NCBI GenBank assembly: GCA_040775095.1
Contig: JAXGTD010000004.1
Location: forward strand, 27,078-91,077
DNA length: 64,000 nucleotides
Source: JAXGTD01 sp040775095
Lineage (GTDB): Bacteria; Pseudomonadota; Gammaproteobacteria; Chromatiales; Chromatiaceae
Reading direction: 5' to 3'
Positions 55,329 to 64,000 of this stretch are shown piece after piece. A model generated the notes under the pieces. It had not been told where the DNA came from, did not search any database, and saw only the letters and a program-made list of their open reading frames with translations. Each line of letters starts with the position of its first letter. Within the stretch, counting starts at the first letter, position 1. The position numbers and the translations under genes are program-made.

Positions 55329-57011
55329 TCAGTAGGGCGCAACGGCAGGGTAGTCCCGGAACGGGGCGATCGGATCGAACGGTGGCGGGGAGAGCAGCGG
55401 ATCACCCTCGGGCCAGGCCGGGCGCGGCAGTCGGTGGTCCTGAAATGCCTCCAGCTCATCGGCCATCAGCGCCTGCTCCGCGGGTGGCGCCATCCAGCCA
55501 ACCATCGTGATCAACTGCTGCAGCGCCTCCGCGGCTTGCTCGAATTGCCCTTCGGCGGCGCGCGCCAGGGCCAAGGCTCGTTGGTGTGGCGGGATCGGCC
55601 GGGCCAGCATCAGCGCGCTCGCCAGCGACATCGCCGCCGTGGGATCCTGCACCGCGGGGTCCTCCGCGGCCGCGCGCAATCGGGCCAGCGCGTAGCGCAG
55701 TTGCGGGTCGTCCGGGTGCTCGACTGTCAGCCCCTCGAGCCGCGCGGCAATCGCCACCTCCGACTCACCGGCGCGCAACCCGGCCACCAGCGCCAGCAGC
55801 CGTGCCGGTGGGATACTGGCGTCGGCCGCGAGCACCTGTCGATAGCGCTCGGCGGCCTCGGCATAGCGCCCGGCGACGAAGTCCAGGTTGGCCAGATAGA
55901 ACAACGCGCCGGTATGGGCCAGATCGAGAGACAGGACGCGTCGATAGGCCTCGGATGCCGGACCGGTGCGCCCCTGCTGCTGGGCGAGCACGCCTTGCAG
56001 AAAGATCGCCAGCACATTATCCGGATCCCGCTCCCGCACGCTCGCCAGGGCCTCGGCCGCCGCATCGCTCTGGCCGGCGAGGTACAGCACACGTGCATAG
56101 CTCACGCGCGCCGCCGCGTTGTCGGGATCGACCTGGAGGCCCTTGGTAAAGTGCTCGATGGCTTCCGCGTAATCGCCTTCGCGAACCGCATGAATCGCCT
56201 TCTCGAACGCCGGCAACGAGCGCCGGGTGACGCCCTGCAGCTGCTCCAGCAACGGGTCGTGCACCTGGGGTGTGCGCAGCTTGAACGCGGCGAGCTGCTC
56301 GCGGGCAAGCCCGGACTCACCCAGGGCCCGATAGGCCTGCGCCAGCGGATAGTGGACCTCGGTGGCCCCCGGATTGGCCGCCAGCGCGGCGCGCAGCAGC
56401 ACCACGGCGTCGTCGAAGCGGCGCTCGAGGATCGCGATCTGCCCCAGATAGTAGTTGGCCGGCGAAGCGAGCTCGTCCACATCCTTGACCCGCTCGAGCG
56501 CCGCGCGCGCCTCTGCCAGCTCGCTGCGGTCGAGCCGAACCTTGCCCAGGCGCAGGTAGAGGGTCGGGTAGTTGGGGTCGATCGCGCGGGCGGCCTCCAG
56601 GTACACCAACGCCTGTTCGAGATTGCCGGCGAGCATCGCCAGATAGCCGGCGTAGTACGGCCAACGGAACGCGTCGGGCTGCAGTTTCCGCGCGTTGCGC
56701 AGCGCGGCATCGGCCGGCGTCTCCACCTCTAACAGCAGATACAGGGCCCCCAATCGGCCATATGCCTGCGCCAGCGCGTCGTGCTCCGGGGCCGTCTGCG
56801 CCAGCAGGGCCGCCACCTGGCCACGGGCCTCGGCGATCGCCGTCTGCATCAGGGGCTCGGCCCCGCTGACATCGGTCTCGGCGATCGGGACCAGCAGGTC
56901 GCGCCAAGGCCCCGGCGGCTGCGAGAGGGCATCGCCCTGGCCAGAGCGGCAGGGCAGAGTAAGGGCGAGGAGCAGCGCAAGGGCGATGCCCGGCCTTGGG
57001 TGTCTCTTCAT
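55329..57011 (-). CDS. Exported TPR-repeat protein
   Basis: A 560-residue protein with an N-terminal signal peptide (MKRHPRPGIALALLLALTLP, likely cleaved near residue 25) and many tetratricopeptide repeats between about residues 75 and 470 (for example EQALVYLEAARAIDPNYPTL and EAYRRVLSLDLAHTGALFYL). It should lie in the periplasm as a protein-binding scaffold. A cysteine near the cleavage site follows LTLP, which is a poor lipobox. The final 40 residues are proline-rich. The frame is open upstream to 58562, but that part is antisense to the antiporter. No partner can be named. Confidence 0.8.
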   Translation of the reverse strand: MKRHPRPGIALALLLALTLPCRSGQGDALSQPPGPWRDLLVPIAETDVSGAEPLMQTAIAEARGQVAALLAQTAPEHDALAQAYGRLGALYLLLEVETPADAALRNARKLQPDAFRWPYYAGYLAMLAGNLEQALVYLEAARAIDPNYPTLYLRLGKVRLDRSELAEARAALERVKDVDELASPANYYLGQIAILERRFDDAVVLLRAALAANPGATEVHYPLAQAYRALGESGLAREQLAAFKLRTPQVHDPLLEQLQGVTRRSLPAFEKAIHAVREGDYAEAIEHFTKGLQVDPDNAAARVSYARVLYLAGQSDAAAEALASVRERDPDNVLAIFLQGVLAQQQGRTGPASEAYRRVLSLDLAHTGALFYLANLDFVAGRYAEAAERYRQVLAADASIPPARLLALVAGLRAGESEVAIAARLEGLTVEHPDDPQLRYALARLRAAAEDPAVQDPTAAMSLASALMLARPIPPHQRALALARAAEGQFEQAAEALQQLITMVGWMAPPAEQALMADELEAFQDHRLPRPAWPEGDPLLSPPPFDPIAPFRDYPAVAPY

Positions 57012-57256
57012 GGTGGCGGCACGCAGATATCGCAGTAGGAGAACGGTTCGGGCGACGCCAGTCTCCAACCGCCGGGCCTCGGAAATCAAGCGCCATGGCC
57101 AAGCACGAGGACCGCGCGGCAGAGGGCCACACCAGGCCGGATCCTGTTGCCAGACAGACGCTGTCCGTATCCGCCGGTGGACGATATCGGTCGGTCGCCG
57201 GCGCCGTTCGCGCCGGTGTACCGGGCGTCTGGCTGCCCCGGCCAATCGGCCGAGGA

Positions 57257-58513
57257 TTATCTCAGCAACCGTTTGAGTTGCTCGGCACCGAAGAGCCGGT
57301 GGATGGTCAGTCCCTGCACGATAATGGAGAAGGCCACGACACCGTAGGTCATGTGCAGGATCACCGACTTCTGTGGCCCGTCGGGCAGCGACATCGCCAT
57401 CGCAACGGCCAGCCCCCCGCGCAGGCCACCCCAGGTCAGCAGGTTGGTCAGACCCAGGCGGTCGGCCTTCAGGCCACCCGCCATGGACAGCGCGCTCAAC
57501 GGAAGATAGACGCTCAACCAGCGGGCGCCCAGACAAACCAGGATCGCGATCGCCGCGGTCGGCACGAGACTGGAGTCCTGCGGCACGATCGCGATGTGCA
57601 GGCCAATGATCACGAACAGCATCGCGTTGAGCACCTCGTCGATCGCCTGCCAGAAGGTCTCGAACGGCGCGCGCTGCTGCTCCACCAGACGCGGCATGCT
57701 GTAGTTGCCGACCACCAGACCGGTCACGACCATCGCGATCGGACCCGAGACCTCCAAGTGTACGGCGAGCCCGTAGCCGAGCGCGACCACGGCGAGCGAG
57801 ATCAGCACATCGGTCCCGAAGTCCCGCGCCCGGATCAACATGTGATGCATGAGTGCGGCGGCGATCAGGCCGAGCGCGACGCCCCCGAGCACCTCGCGCA
57901 GGAACATCAACACCGCGTCGATGGCCGTCGGCTGTTGGGTGCCCATCGCCACGGCCAGGCAGATGGTGAAGAGGACCACGCCAACCCCATCGTTGAACAG
58001 CGATTCGCCATCGAGCAGGGCCTCCAGACGCGGTGGCAGCCCGACCTTGCCGAGGATCGCAAGCGCGGCGATGGGATCGGTGGGTGAGATCAGCGCCCCG
58101 AAGACCAACGCGTAGATCAAGCCGAGTCCGATCCCGAACCAGCCCAGGATCCACCAGATGGCAAGCCCCGTCAGGACGGTGCCGATCAGCGTCGCGCCGA
58201 TGGCCAACGTCAGAACGACCCACTTCTCCTCCCCGAGGGTGCGCATCTTCACGTTGATGCTCCCGGCAAACAGCAGGAAACAGAGCACCCCGTTGAGCAG
58301 GGTCTGGTCCAACGAGAGCGTGGTGACGAAGGCCTGCTCGCGGGCGAACGCGGCGGTCAGGCCCAGGCCGCTGAGGGCCATCAGCAGCAGCGTGAAACCG
58401 AGTGCCAGCATCACCAGGCCAATGGTCTGCTGCTGGCGCAAAAAGCGCTCGTTGGCGTAACTGAACGCGGCCGTCAACCCCAGGATGGCGGCGATCGTCA
58501 TGAATGCCTGCAT
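57257..58513 (-). CDS. Na+/H+ antiporter of the CPA1 (NhaP) family
   Basis: A 418-residue protein with about 12 helices. The ion-site motif GESLFNDGVGVVLF carries the conserved Asn-Asp pair of electroneutral CPA1 exchangers; ALISPTDPIAAL and LTWGGLRGGLAVAMAMSLP are also typical. It exports Na+ (or K+) in exchange for H+. No C-terminal regulatory domain is present. GAGGGG precedes the ATG. It lies between the TPR gene and a potassium-channel-like gene. Confidence 0.93.
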   Translation of the reverse strand: MQAFMTIAAILGLTAAFSYANERFLRQQQTIGLVMLALGFTLLLMALSGLGLTAAFAREQAFVTTLSLDQTLLNGVLCFLLFAGSINVKMRTLGEEKWVVLTLAIGATLIGTVLTGLAIWWILGWFGIGLGLIYALVFGALISPTDPIAALAILGKVGLPPRLEALLDGESLFNDGVGVVLFTICLAVAMGTQQPTAIDAVLMFLREVLGGVALGLIAAALMHHMLIRARDFGTDVLISLAVVALGYGLAVHLEVSGPIAMVVTGLVVGNYSMPRLVEQQRAPFETFWQAIDEVLNAMLFVIIGLHIAIVPQDSSLVPTAAIAILVCLGARWLSVYLPLSALSMAGGLKADRLGLTNLLTWGGLRGGLAVAMAMSLPDGPQKSVILHMTYGVVAFSIIVQGLTIHRLFGAEQLKRLLR

Positions 58514-58575
58514 GGTATGCCCCTCGAGCCGATGTCATGGATCGTTGGAAGTGCGACGCCACTGCGCCGGGCCGG

Positions 58576-59025
58576 TCATGCTTGCCGGCGGTGGCTCATG
58601 GCCATCCAACTGCGCTGCACGACTGCAAACAGCAAGGCCGTGGTCCAGCCCACCAACAGGATACCGTCCAGCGCCTCGAGTCCGCTGAGCAGACGCCACC
58701 GATGCTCCGACAATGTGATGTCGCCGTAGCCCAGCGTGGTGAAGGTGACCACCGAGAAGTAGGCCGCCTCCTCGAAGGAGCTGAACTTGTCTCCCGGCAA
58801 GAGCACAAGGTAAGCCCAGGCCCAGAGCGCGATCTCGATAAGGTGCAGGGCCAGGAGCACCAACGCCGTCCAGGTTACCACCCCCAGCGCGCCACGGAGG
58901 CCGTAATAGCCGTCGTGACCCCCATAGCGATGAGCCAGGAAGCGGAGCCAGTAGGTGGTCCCAACGCCATGAATCGCGACCGTGGCGGCGACCAGGAGTG
59001 CGGCAACGAGTGCAAGCTCCAGCAT
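58576..59025 (-). CDS. Two-helix ion channel-like protein
   Basis: A 149-residue membrane protein with a K+ selectivity filter TTLGYGD (97-103 region) in a pore loop between two hydrophobic segments, plus one or two more N-terminal helices. It lacks an RCK domain. An AGGAGG ribosome site precedes the ATG at 59025. It is 62 bp upstream of the antiporter gene on the same strand, so both may serve cation balance. Confidence 0.85.
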   Translation of the reverse strand: MLELALVAALLVAATVAIHGVGTTYWLRFLAHRYGGHDGYYGLRGALGVVTWTALVLLALHLIEIALWAWAYLVLLPGDKFSSFEEAAYFSVVTFTTLGYGDITLSEHRWRLLSGLEALDGILLVGWTTALLFAVVQRSWMAMSHRRQA

Positions 59026-59312
59026 GGTTGAGCCCTCCTGCAACGGCGGGGGTTGGTCGACAGCAGGCCCGTCAGACAAACGCCGGCTCCAGCCGTGAAG
59101 ACGCAAAGAACAAGCCTACCAGCTCCGGGGGAATGGTGAAACGCCGCTGCCCGACCCGCGCCCCGGCCGGGCCCGCCACATCCAGACCGGCCAGAGCGCG
59201 GGATCGATTCTCCTGGCAATCGTGCGCGGCGCCCACATAGGGGTCATCACCGACCGGCCCTCGTGCCATTGACCCCGCCGAACAGATTGTCAGCCATCCG
59301 GAGGCATTCGCA
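59026..59312. other. Divergent intergenic spacer
   Basis: No gene or clear element seen between the channel-like gene and the O-methyltransferase. Confidence 0.4.
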
Positions 59313-59978
59313 ATGTCCAATCAGACCATCTTTCTGGATCAGCCCCTCTACCAGTACCTGCTGTCGGTATCCCTTCGCGAGCCGCCGTTGCTCGCCCGCT
59401 TGCGGGAGGAGACCGCGACCCTGGATCACGGCGCCATGCAGATCGCACCGGAGCAGGGGCAGCTCATGGGCCTCTTGGTGCGATTGATGGGTGCGCGGCG
59501 GATCGTCGAGGTCGGCAGCTTCACCGGCTATAGCGCGCTCTGCCTCGCCTCGGCACTACCGGACGACGGTGAGCTGATCTGCTGCGATCTGAGCCAGGAG
59601 TGGACCACCATCGCGCGGCGTTACTGGCAAGAGGCGGGTGTGGCAGACCGGATCGACCTGCGCATCGGCCATGCCCTCGAGACCCTCGACGTACTGGCTC
59701 AGGAGCGGCCACAACAGTTTGACCTGGTCTTCATCGATGCGGACAAGGAAAACTACGACGCCTACTACGAACGCGCCCTCGCGCTACTTCGCCCCGGCGG
59801 CCTGGTGCTGATCGACAATACCCTCTGGGGCGGCTCCGTAGTCCAGCCAGAGGATCAGACCCCCGCGACCCGCGCGATTCGCGCCCTGAATCAGAGACTC
59901 CTGTCCGATGACCGGGTCGATCTGTCCCTGCTCCCTGTCGGGGACGGTTTGACGCTGGCGCAAAGACGCGCACCTTGA
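59313..59978 (+). CDS. Class I SAM-dependent O-methyltransferase
   Basis: A 221-residue enzyme of the caffeoyl-CoA/catechol O-methyltransferase family, which uses SAM and a divalent metal. IVEVGSFTGYSALCLASALP is the SAM-binding motif I, and FDLVFIDADKENYDAYYE and GGLVLIDNTLWGG hold the metal-binding Asp and Asn residues. Length is standard. A GGAGG ribosome site precedes the ATG. The substrate cannot be told. Confidence 0.92.
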   Translation: MSNQTIFLDQPLYQYLLSVSLREPPLLARLREETATLDHGAMQIAPEQGQLMGLLVRLMGARRIVEVGSFTGYSALCLASALPDDGELICCDLSQEWTTIARRYWQEAGVADRIDLRIGHALETLDVLAQERPQQFDLVFIDADKENYDAYYERALALLRPGGLVLIDNTLWGGSVVQPEDQTPATRAIRALNQRLLSDDRVDLSLLPVGDGLTLAQRRAP

Positions 59979-60120
59979 CGCGGACAGGGAAAGGCCGCCG
60001 CGCGCCCGTGAAGGCCGATACCAAGGGCTTGCGACCAGCGGCCGCGATCGCCCTGAAGCCCGTGTCGATCAACCACGCTTGCCAGCAGCGGTCGGCTCAC
60101 CACACCCGGGCCGGCGGAGC

Positions 60121-61173
60121 TCAGGCGCTGAATGCCTCCAGCCCCGACAGGCGCAGACGATGGTCAGGCGAGCGTGGCGTTCGCGGCGCCTGGTCGGCGA
60201 CCGCCCGGGCGATGGCGCGGATGTGCTCGGGCGTGGAGCCGCAGCATCCGCCGACGATGTTGACGAACCCCGACTGGGCCCATTCGCGGACATGGGCAGC
60301 CATCTCGTCGGCGGTCATGTCGTATTCCCCCATCTCGTTGGGCAGCCCGGCGTTGGGGTGAAACGAGGTCGCGAATTCCGACACCCGCGCCATGTCTTCG
60401 ACGTGAGGGCGCAGCGCATCCGGCCCGAGCGCACAGTTCAGGCCGATGGACAGCGGCCTGACATGCCGCAGGCTGTTGTAGAACGCCTCGACGGTCTGAC
60501 CGGAGAGGGTTCGTCCGGAGGCATCGGTGATGGTGCCGGAGATCATCACCGGAAGGCGCACCCCGTCCTCTTCGAACACCTGATCCACGGCGAACGCGGC
60601 GGCCTTCGCATTCAGGGTGTCGAAGACGGTCTCGATCAGGATCAGGTCGACATCACCCGCGAGCAGTGCCCGGGTGGCCTCGGCGTAGACACCCACCAGC
60701 TCGTCGAAGCTGGTGTTGCGTGCGCCGGGGTCGTTCACATCGGGCGAGATGCTGGCCGTCTTGCTGGTCGGGCCGAGCACGCCGGCGACGAAACGTGGCT
60801 TTGACGGGTCCATCGCGGTGAATCGGTCCGCGGCCTGGCGGGCAAGCCGGGCCGCGGCCGTGACGACCTCGGCGGTGTAGTCCTGCAGACCGTAATCGGC
60901 CTGCGACAGACGGTTGCCGTTGAAGGTGTTGGTCTCGATGATGTCAGCACCCGCCTCCAGATACTGCTCGTGAATCCGAAGGATCACGTCCGGCCGGGTC
61001 AGCACCAGCAGGTCGTTGTTGCCCTTCAGGTCGCTCGGCCAGTCCTTGAAGCGCGCACCGCGATAGTCTGCCTCGTCGAGACCCTGGCGTTGGATCATTG
61101 TGCCCATGGCGCCGTCGAGGATCAGGATTCGCTCGCGCAGGAGCCGCTCGATGGTTTCAGTTGCTTGCTTCAT
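60121..61173 (-). CDS. Homocysteine S-methyltransferase, stand-alone MetH N-terminal module
   Basis: A 350-residue TIM barrel like the first domain of cobalamin-dependent methionine synthase. ILILDGAMGTMIQRQGLDE, GNNDLLVLTRPDVI and GADIIETNTFNGN are MetH-like; zinc ligands are in GLNCALGPDAL and GGCCGSTPEHI. The folate, B12 and reactivation modules of MetH are absent and no partner gene is adjacent. It either works with separate MetH modules encoded elsewhere or uses another methyl donor. I start it at 61173 (MKQATETIERLL); the frame is open to 61251. It converges with the O-methyltransferase. Confidence 0.88.
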   Translation of the reverse strand: MKQATETIERLLRERILILDGAMGTMIQRQGLDEADYRGARFKDWPSDLKGNNDLLVLTRPDVILRIHEQYLEAGADIIETNTFNGNRLSQADYGLQDYTAEVVTAAARLARQAADRFTAMDPSKPRFVAGVLGPTSKTASISPDVNDPGARNTSFDELVGVYAEATRALLAGDVDLILIETVFDTLNAKAAAFAVDQVFEEDGVRLPVMISGTITDASGRTLSGQTVEAFYNSLRHVRPLSIGLNCALGPDALRPHVEDMARVSEFATSFHPNAGLPNEMGEYDMTADEMAAHVREWAQSGFVNIVGGCCGSTPEHIRAIARAVADQAPRTPRSPDHRLRLSGLEAFSA

Positions 61174-61515
61174 GTGGTTCGGTGCCTCGCTCGAGCGCGC
61201 CGACCGGCTCGGCGTCGCACTGAGAAAACATTTCACTATAGCCGCAGCCATGCCCGCTGGCGAACCGCTGTAGCGTGCGGCATGGCGGACCCCGGGGTGA
61301 TGAACCGCCTGCGCGCGGACCCCACGCGCGGGTGGGCGCCGTCGCGGTCGACCCCGGTCCGGCCGGGCAGGGACCGCCCCGCGAGAATGCCGGCTCGGCG
61401 TCGGAGCCAGTTCGTGTTAACGTTTCAGGGTTACCGCGTCGCCCGCCTTCAGCCCGATATCACAACGCAACCCGCCGACGGAACGGTCGAGCACGCCGAG
61501 CCTTGAGGAGCCCAC
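61174..61515. other. Divergent intergenic region before the rlmH leader
   Basis: No gene. On the minus strand TATAGT (about 61240-61235) may be the -10 box of the methyltransferase gene, and its short leader contains a GCCGA-GCCGG-TCGGC hairpin. I do not see the consensus of an SAH, SAM or cobalamin riboswitch. Confidence 0.4.
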
Positions 61516-61584
61516 ATGTTACCGCCCAGCGCCTCGCCACCGGTCCTGCCGTTGGTCAGGCCCCCCGTCGTGGCGTCTCGCTGA
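61516..61584 (+). CDS. Short proline-rich ORF overlapping rlmH (22 aa)
   Basis: A very strong GAGGAG ribosome site five bases before ATG opens a 22-codon frame encoding MLPPSASPPVLPLVRPPVVA plus Ser-Arg. Eight of the 22 residues are proline. Its TGA overlaps the rlmH ATG (TGATG), so it could couple or regulate rlmH translation. rlmH itself has no good ribosome site. It may be a leader peptide; no family resemblance. Confidence 0.5.
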   Translation: MLPPSASPPVLPLVRPPVVASR

Positions 61585-62066
61585 TGCGCATCCACCTGCT
61601 GAGCGTGGGGCGGCGCATGCCGCGCTGGGTACAGGAGGGGTACCACGAGTATGCCAGGCGGTTACCCCCGGATTGCGCGCTGGAGCTGGTGGAGATCGAT
61701 CCGGCAACGCGCCCCAAGGGGCCGCTGTCCGCCGCAACGACGGCGCGCATCTGCCAGGACGAGGGCGCGCGCCTGCTCAAGGCAGTGCCCAAGGATGCCC
61801 TGGTGGTCGCCCTCGATGTCCGCGGGCAATCCTGGTCGACGCGGAGACTGGCGACGGAGCTGACAGGATGGATGGCCGGCGGGCGCGACACCGCTCTGCT
61901 CGTGGGCGGCCCCGACGGCCTGGCGGCGCAGTGCCTTGACAACGCGGCCGTGCACTGGTCGCTCTCGGCGTTGACCTTTCCTCATCCGCTGGTGCGCGTC
62001 GTCCTCGCCGAACAGATCTATCGGGCGTGGAGCATCACCCGCGGACACCCCTATCATCGCGGCTGA
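61584..62066 (+). CDS. rlmH: 23S rRNA pseudouridine-1915 N3-methyltransferase RlmH
   Basis: A 160-residue SPOUT methyltransferase that modifies pseudouridine 1915 of 23S rRNA. MRIHLLSVGRRMPRWVQEGY starts it, with LVGGPDGL (SAM knot), SLSALTFPHPLVRVVLAEQIYRAW and HPYHRG at the C-terminus. Four residues longer than E. coli. rsfS, the usual upstream neighbour, is missing here. The ATG overlaps the stop of the short proline-rich frame. maf follows after 9 bp. Confidence 0.95.
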   Translation: MRIHLLSVGRRMPRWVQEGYHEYARRLPPDCALELVEIDPATRPKGPLSAATTARICQDEGARLLKAVPKDALVVALDVRGQSWSTRRLATELTGWMAGGRDTALLVGGPDGLAAQCLDNAAVHWSLSALTFPHPLVRVVLAEQIYRAWSITRGHPYHRG

Positions 62067-62075
62067 GAAAATTGC

Positions 62076-62681
62076 ATGGACAGTTTCGATCTTTTTCTCG
62101 CCTCGCGCTCACCCCGCCGCCTGGAGCTGCTGGCGCAGCTGGGCCTGCGCTGCCGCGTCCTGGCGACCGACGTCGACGAGACACCGCGCGCGGGCGAAGA
62201 CGCGAGCGACTACGTCACCCGGCTGGCGGCGGCCAAGGCTCGCCTTGGGCGCGAGCAGGCGGATGCACCCTGGCCGGTGCTGGCCGCCGACACGGCGGTC
62301 GTGATCGACGGGAAGATCCTCGGCAAGCCCACCTCTGCGGCGGACGCGGCGGAAATGCTGGCGCGGCTCTCGGGGCGAGCCCATCGGGTACTGACCGCGG
62401 TCGCCCTGTCGGCGTCCGGGCCCGACGCGCCGCGCGTGCAGCTGAGCGAGAGCCAAGTGCATTTTCGCCTCATCAGCCCCGCCGAGGCGGCCGCGTATTG
62501 GTCCAGCGGGGAGCCATGTGACAAGGCCGGCGGCTATGGGATTCAGGGGCTCGGGGCGATCTTCGTCGAGCGCCTGATCGGCAGTTGGTCCGGTGTGGTG
62601 GGGCTGCCCCTTTTTGAAACCGCGGCCCTGCTCTCACAGGCGGGCCTGCAGATACTCGCCGGCGGCGGGGCACGGGAATGA
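62076..62681 (+). CDS. maf: Maf family nucleoside triphosphate pyrophosphatase
   Basis: A 201-residue cytoplasmic enzyme hydrolysing dTTP, UTP or modified nucleotides. LASRSPRRLELLAQLGL is the Maf N-terminus, and DTAVVIDGKILGKP and DKAGGYGIQGLGAIFVERL hold the catalytic Asp and substrate loop. The pattern fits the dTTP/UTP subgroup (YhdE). The order rlmH-maf-rng is as in related genomes. Confidence 0.94.
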   Translation: MDSFDLFLASRSPRRLELLAQLGLRCRVLATDVDETPRAGEDASDYVTRLAAAKARLGREQADAPWPVLAADTAVVIDGKILGKPTSAADAAEMLARLSGRAHRVLTAVALSASGPDAPRVQLSESQVHFRLISPAEAAAYWSSGEPCDKAGGYGIQGLGAIFVERLIGSWSGVVGLPLFETAALLSQAGLQILAGGGARE

Positions 62682-62772
62682 CTTGGCGCCGGCTGTTGCA
62701 CCGACGACGCGCTGGCCCCGGTGCGGGCGCGCTGGGCCGTGCCCGCCACCGTCACGGCGGAGGACAGGTGAT

Positions 62773-64000
62773 GTGAGTGAAGAGATCCTGATCAACGTCA
62801 CGCCGCCAGAGACCCGCGTTGCCGTGGTCGAGAATGGCGTGGTGCAAGAGCTCATCATCGAGCGGGCCGAGCGCTGCGGCCTGGTCAGCAACGTCTACCG
62901 CGGACGGGTGTGCCGGGTGTTGCCGGGGATGCAGGCCGCGTTCGTCGACATCGGCCTGGAGCGGGCCGCCTTCCTGCATGCATCGGACATCAGCGGCGTC
63001 GACGGCGTGCCTCGCAGCGAGCAGATCGTGGATCTGGTGCACGAGGGCGATACCATCATTGTGCAGGTGGTCAAGGACCCGCTCGGTACCAAGGGTGCCC
63101 GGCTGACGACGAATATCTCCATCGCCTCGCGCTACCTCGTGTTCATGCCGGGCCTCACCACGACCGGGGTGTCGCAGAAGATCGAGTGCGAGGACGAGCG
63201 CCGGCGCCTGCGCGAGGCCCTGCAACGCTATGTGGACGAACACGACGAGGCCGGGGGCTACATCGCCCGCACCGCCGCGGAGACCATCGACGACGAGGCG
63301 CTGTACCGCGACATGGACTTCCTTGCGAAGCTCTGGCGCGGCATCCGCGAGCGCTGTGAGGCCAGCTCGGGGATCGGCCTGATACACGAGGACCTGCCGC
63401 TGGCGTTGCGGGCACTGCGCGACCTGGTCACCCCGGAGGTCGAGCGCGTGCGCATCGACTCGCGGGCGACCTACGAGAAGGCGCGACCGTTTGCGCTGAA
63501 ATACATCCCCGAGGTCGCCGAGAGGCTGGAGAGTTACGTCGGTGAGCGACCGCTGTTCGACCTCTATGGGGTCGAAGACGAGATCCAGAAGGCGCTGCAC
63601 CGGAAGGTCCAGCTCAAATCCGGCGGACATCTGATCATCGATCAGACCGAGGCAATGACGACCATCGACGTCAACACCGGCGCCTTTGTCGGGCATCGCA
63701 ACCTCGAGGAGACCATCTTCAAGACCAACCTGGAGGCGGCGCAGGCGATCTGCCGGCAGCTGCGGTTGCGCAACCTGGGCGGGATCATCATCATCGATTT
63801 CATCGACATGACCGATGACGAGCACAAGCGCCAGGTACTCCGGGCCCTGGAGAAGTGTCTCGCGCGCGACCACGCCAAGGCGCACATCAGCGAGGTCTCG
63901 ACACTGGGTCTGGTGGAGATGACCCGCAAGCGCACCCGCGAGTCGCTCGAGCACGTGCTCTGCGAACCCTGTCCCTGCTGCGGCGGCCGCGGGTCGATCA
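62773..64000 (+). CDS. rng: Ribonuclease G (3' end cut by window edge)
   Basis: The first 409 codons of an RNase E/G family endoribonuclease that processes 16S rRNA and degrades mRNA. The S1 domain begins around residue 38 (VYRGRVCRVLPGMQAAFVDI). The catalytic region has TTIDVNTGAFVG and GGIIIIDFIDM with the two metal-binding Asp residues, and the zinc-link CEPCPCCGGRGS is reached just before the edge. It starts with GTG, chosen because GGAGGA stands nine bases before it. Its continuation lies outside the window. Confidence 0.95.
   Translation, partial: MSEEILINVTPPETRVAVVENGVVQELIIERAERCGLVSNVYRGRVCRVLPGMQAAFVDIGLERAAFLHASDISGVDGVPRSEQIVDLVHEGDTIIVQVVKDPLGTKGARLTTNISIASRYLVFMPGLTTTGVSQKIECEDERRRLREALQRYVDEHDEAGGYIARTAAETIDDEALYRDMDFLAKLWRGIRERCEASSGIGLIHEDLPLALRALRDLVTPEVERVRIDSRATYEKARPFALKYIPEVAERLESYVGERPLFDLYGVEDEIQKALHRKVQLKSGGHLIIDQTEAMTTIDVNTGAFVGHRNLEETIFKTNLEAAQAICRQLRLRNLGGIIIIDFIDMTDDEHKRQVLRALEKCLARDHAKAHISEVSTLGLVEMTRKRTRESLEHVLCEPCPCCGGRGSI

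Noticed and set aside
57012..58562. Upstream extension of the TPR protein to 1077 residues
   Set aside because: The extra part overlaps the antiporter gene in another frame, while a normal signal peptide begins at 57011.
61174..61260. SAH, SAM or cobalamin riboswitch before the homocysteine methyltransferase
   Set aside because: The leader is short and lacks the conserved cores I know; only a five-base-pair hairpin is visible.

Overview
The window is 64 kb of GC-rich, densely coded bacterial chromosome with no tRNA, rRNA, CRISPR array, transposase or phage gene that I can see. Gene content (lpxC, feoABC, dcw cluster, secA-argJ-mutT order, rlmH-maf-rng order) points to a Gammaproteobacterium. 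The high GC, the many Na+-linked transporters (Mrp modules, NhaP-type antiporter, two sodium:solute symporters) and the chemolithotroph/phototroph style of the electron-transfer genes suggest a salt-adapted member of the Chromatiales or a relative. That last step is inference; no marker gene fixes the genus.

Layout. 1-2.3 kb: a truncated Leptospira-type citramalate synthase and threonine synthase (minus strand). 2.7-4.8 kb: a DUF4212 protein with a VC_2705-type sodium:solute symporter, closed by a strong terminator. 5.1-6.6 kb: an orphan polysaccharide flippase. 6.6-10.4 kb: feoA-feoB-feoC with a promoter and Fur-like box before feoA, and an amber-interrupted 15-bp repeat at the end of feoC. 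10.9-13.7 kb: a degenerate CDF-like membrane protein, two unknown small proteins and a dispersed repeat (second copy lies between feoA and feoB). 13.7-20.6 kb: mutT/thiE fusion, argJ, secA, an M23 endopeptidase and dciA. 20.6-39.5 kb: lpxC and the full dcw division/wall cluster (mraZ-rsmH-ftsL-ftsI-murE-murF-mraY-murD-ftsW-murG-murC-ddl-ftsQ-ftsA-ftsZ) reading on the minus strand from a recognisable mraZ promoter and operator; murB is not present.

40.0-52.6 kb is the most unusual part: one minus-strand run of fourteen genes, mostly tightly spaced or overlapping. It starts with Mrp antiporter subunits (E, F, G, a DUF4040 protein, B, C, D), continues with a NuoL/M-like antiporter subunit, NuoH, NuoB, NuoC and NuoD, and ends with a polyferredoxin fused to a GltD-like FAD/NAD(P)H oxidoreductase and a ferritin-like protein. 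The order copies the archaeal MBX/MBS membrane complexes subunit by subunit, but the last electron-input subunit is replaced by the ferredoxin-GltD fusion. The NuoD-like subunit has lost half of the NiFe ligands, so this is not a hydrogenase. The inferred role is a Na+/H+-translocating oxidoreductase linking NAD(P)H to a membrane acceptor, or the reverse.

53.1-64 kb: a carboxymuconolactone-decarboxylase/Rieske fusion divergent from that operon, putP, a secreted TPR protein, an NhaP-type antiporter, a two-helix K+-channel-like protein, an O-methyltransferase, a MetH-type homocysteine methyltransferase lacking the B12 modules, a short proline-rich ORF overlapping rlmH, maf, and the start of rng (RNase G), which runs off the right edge.
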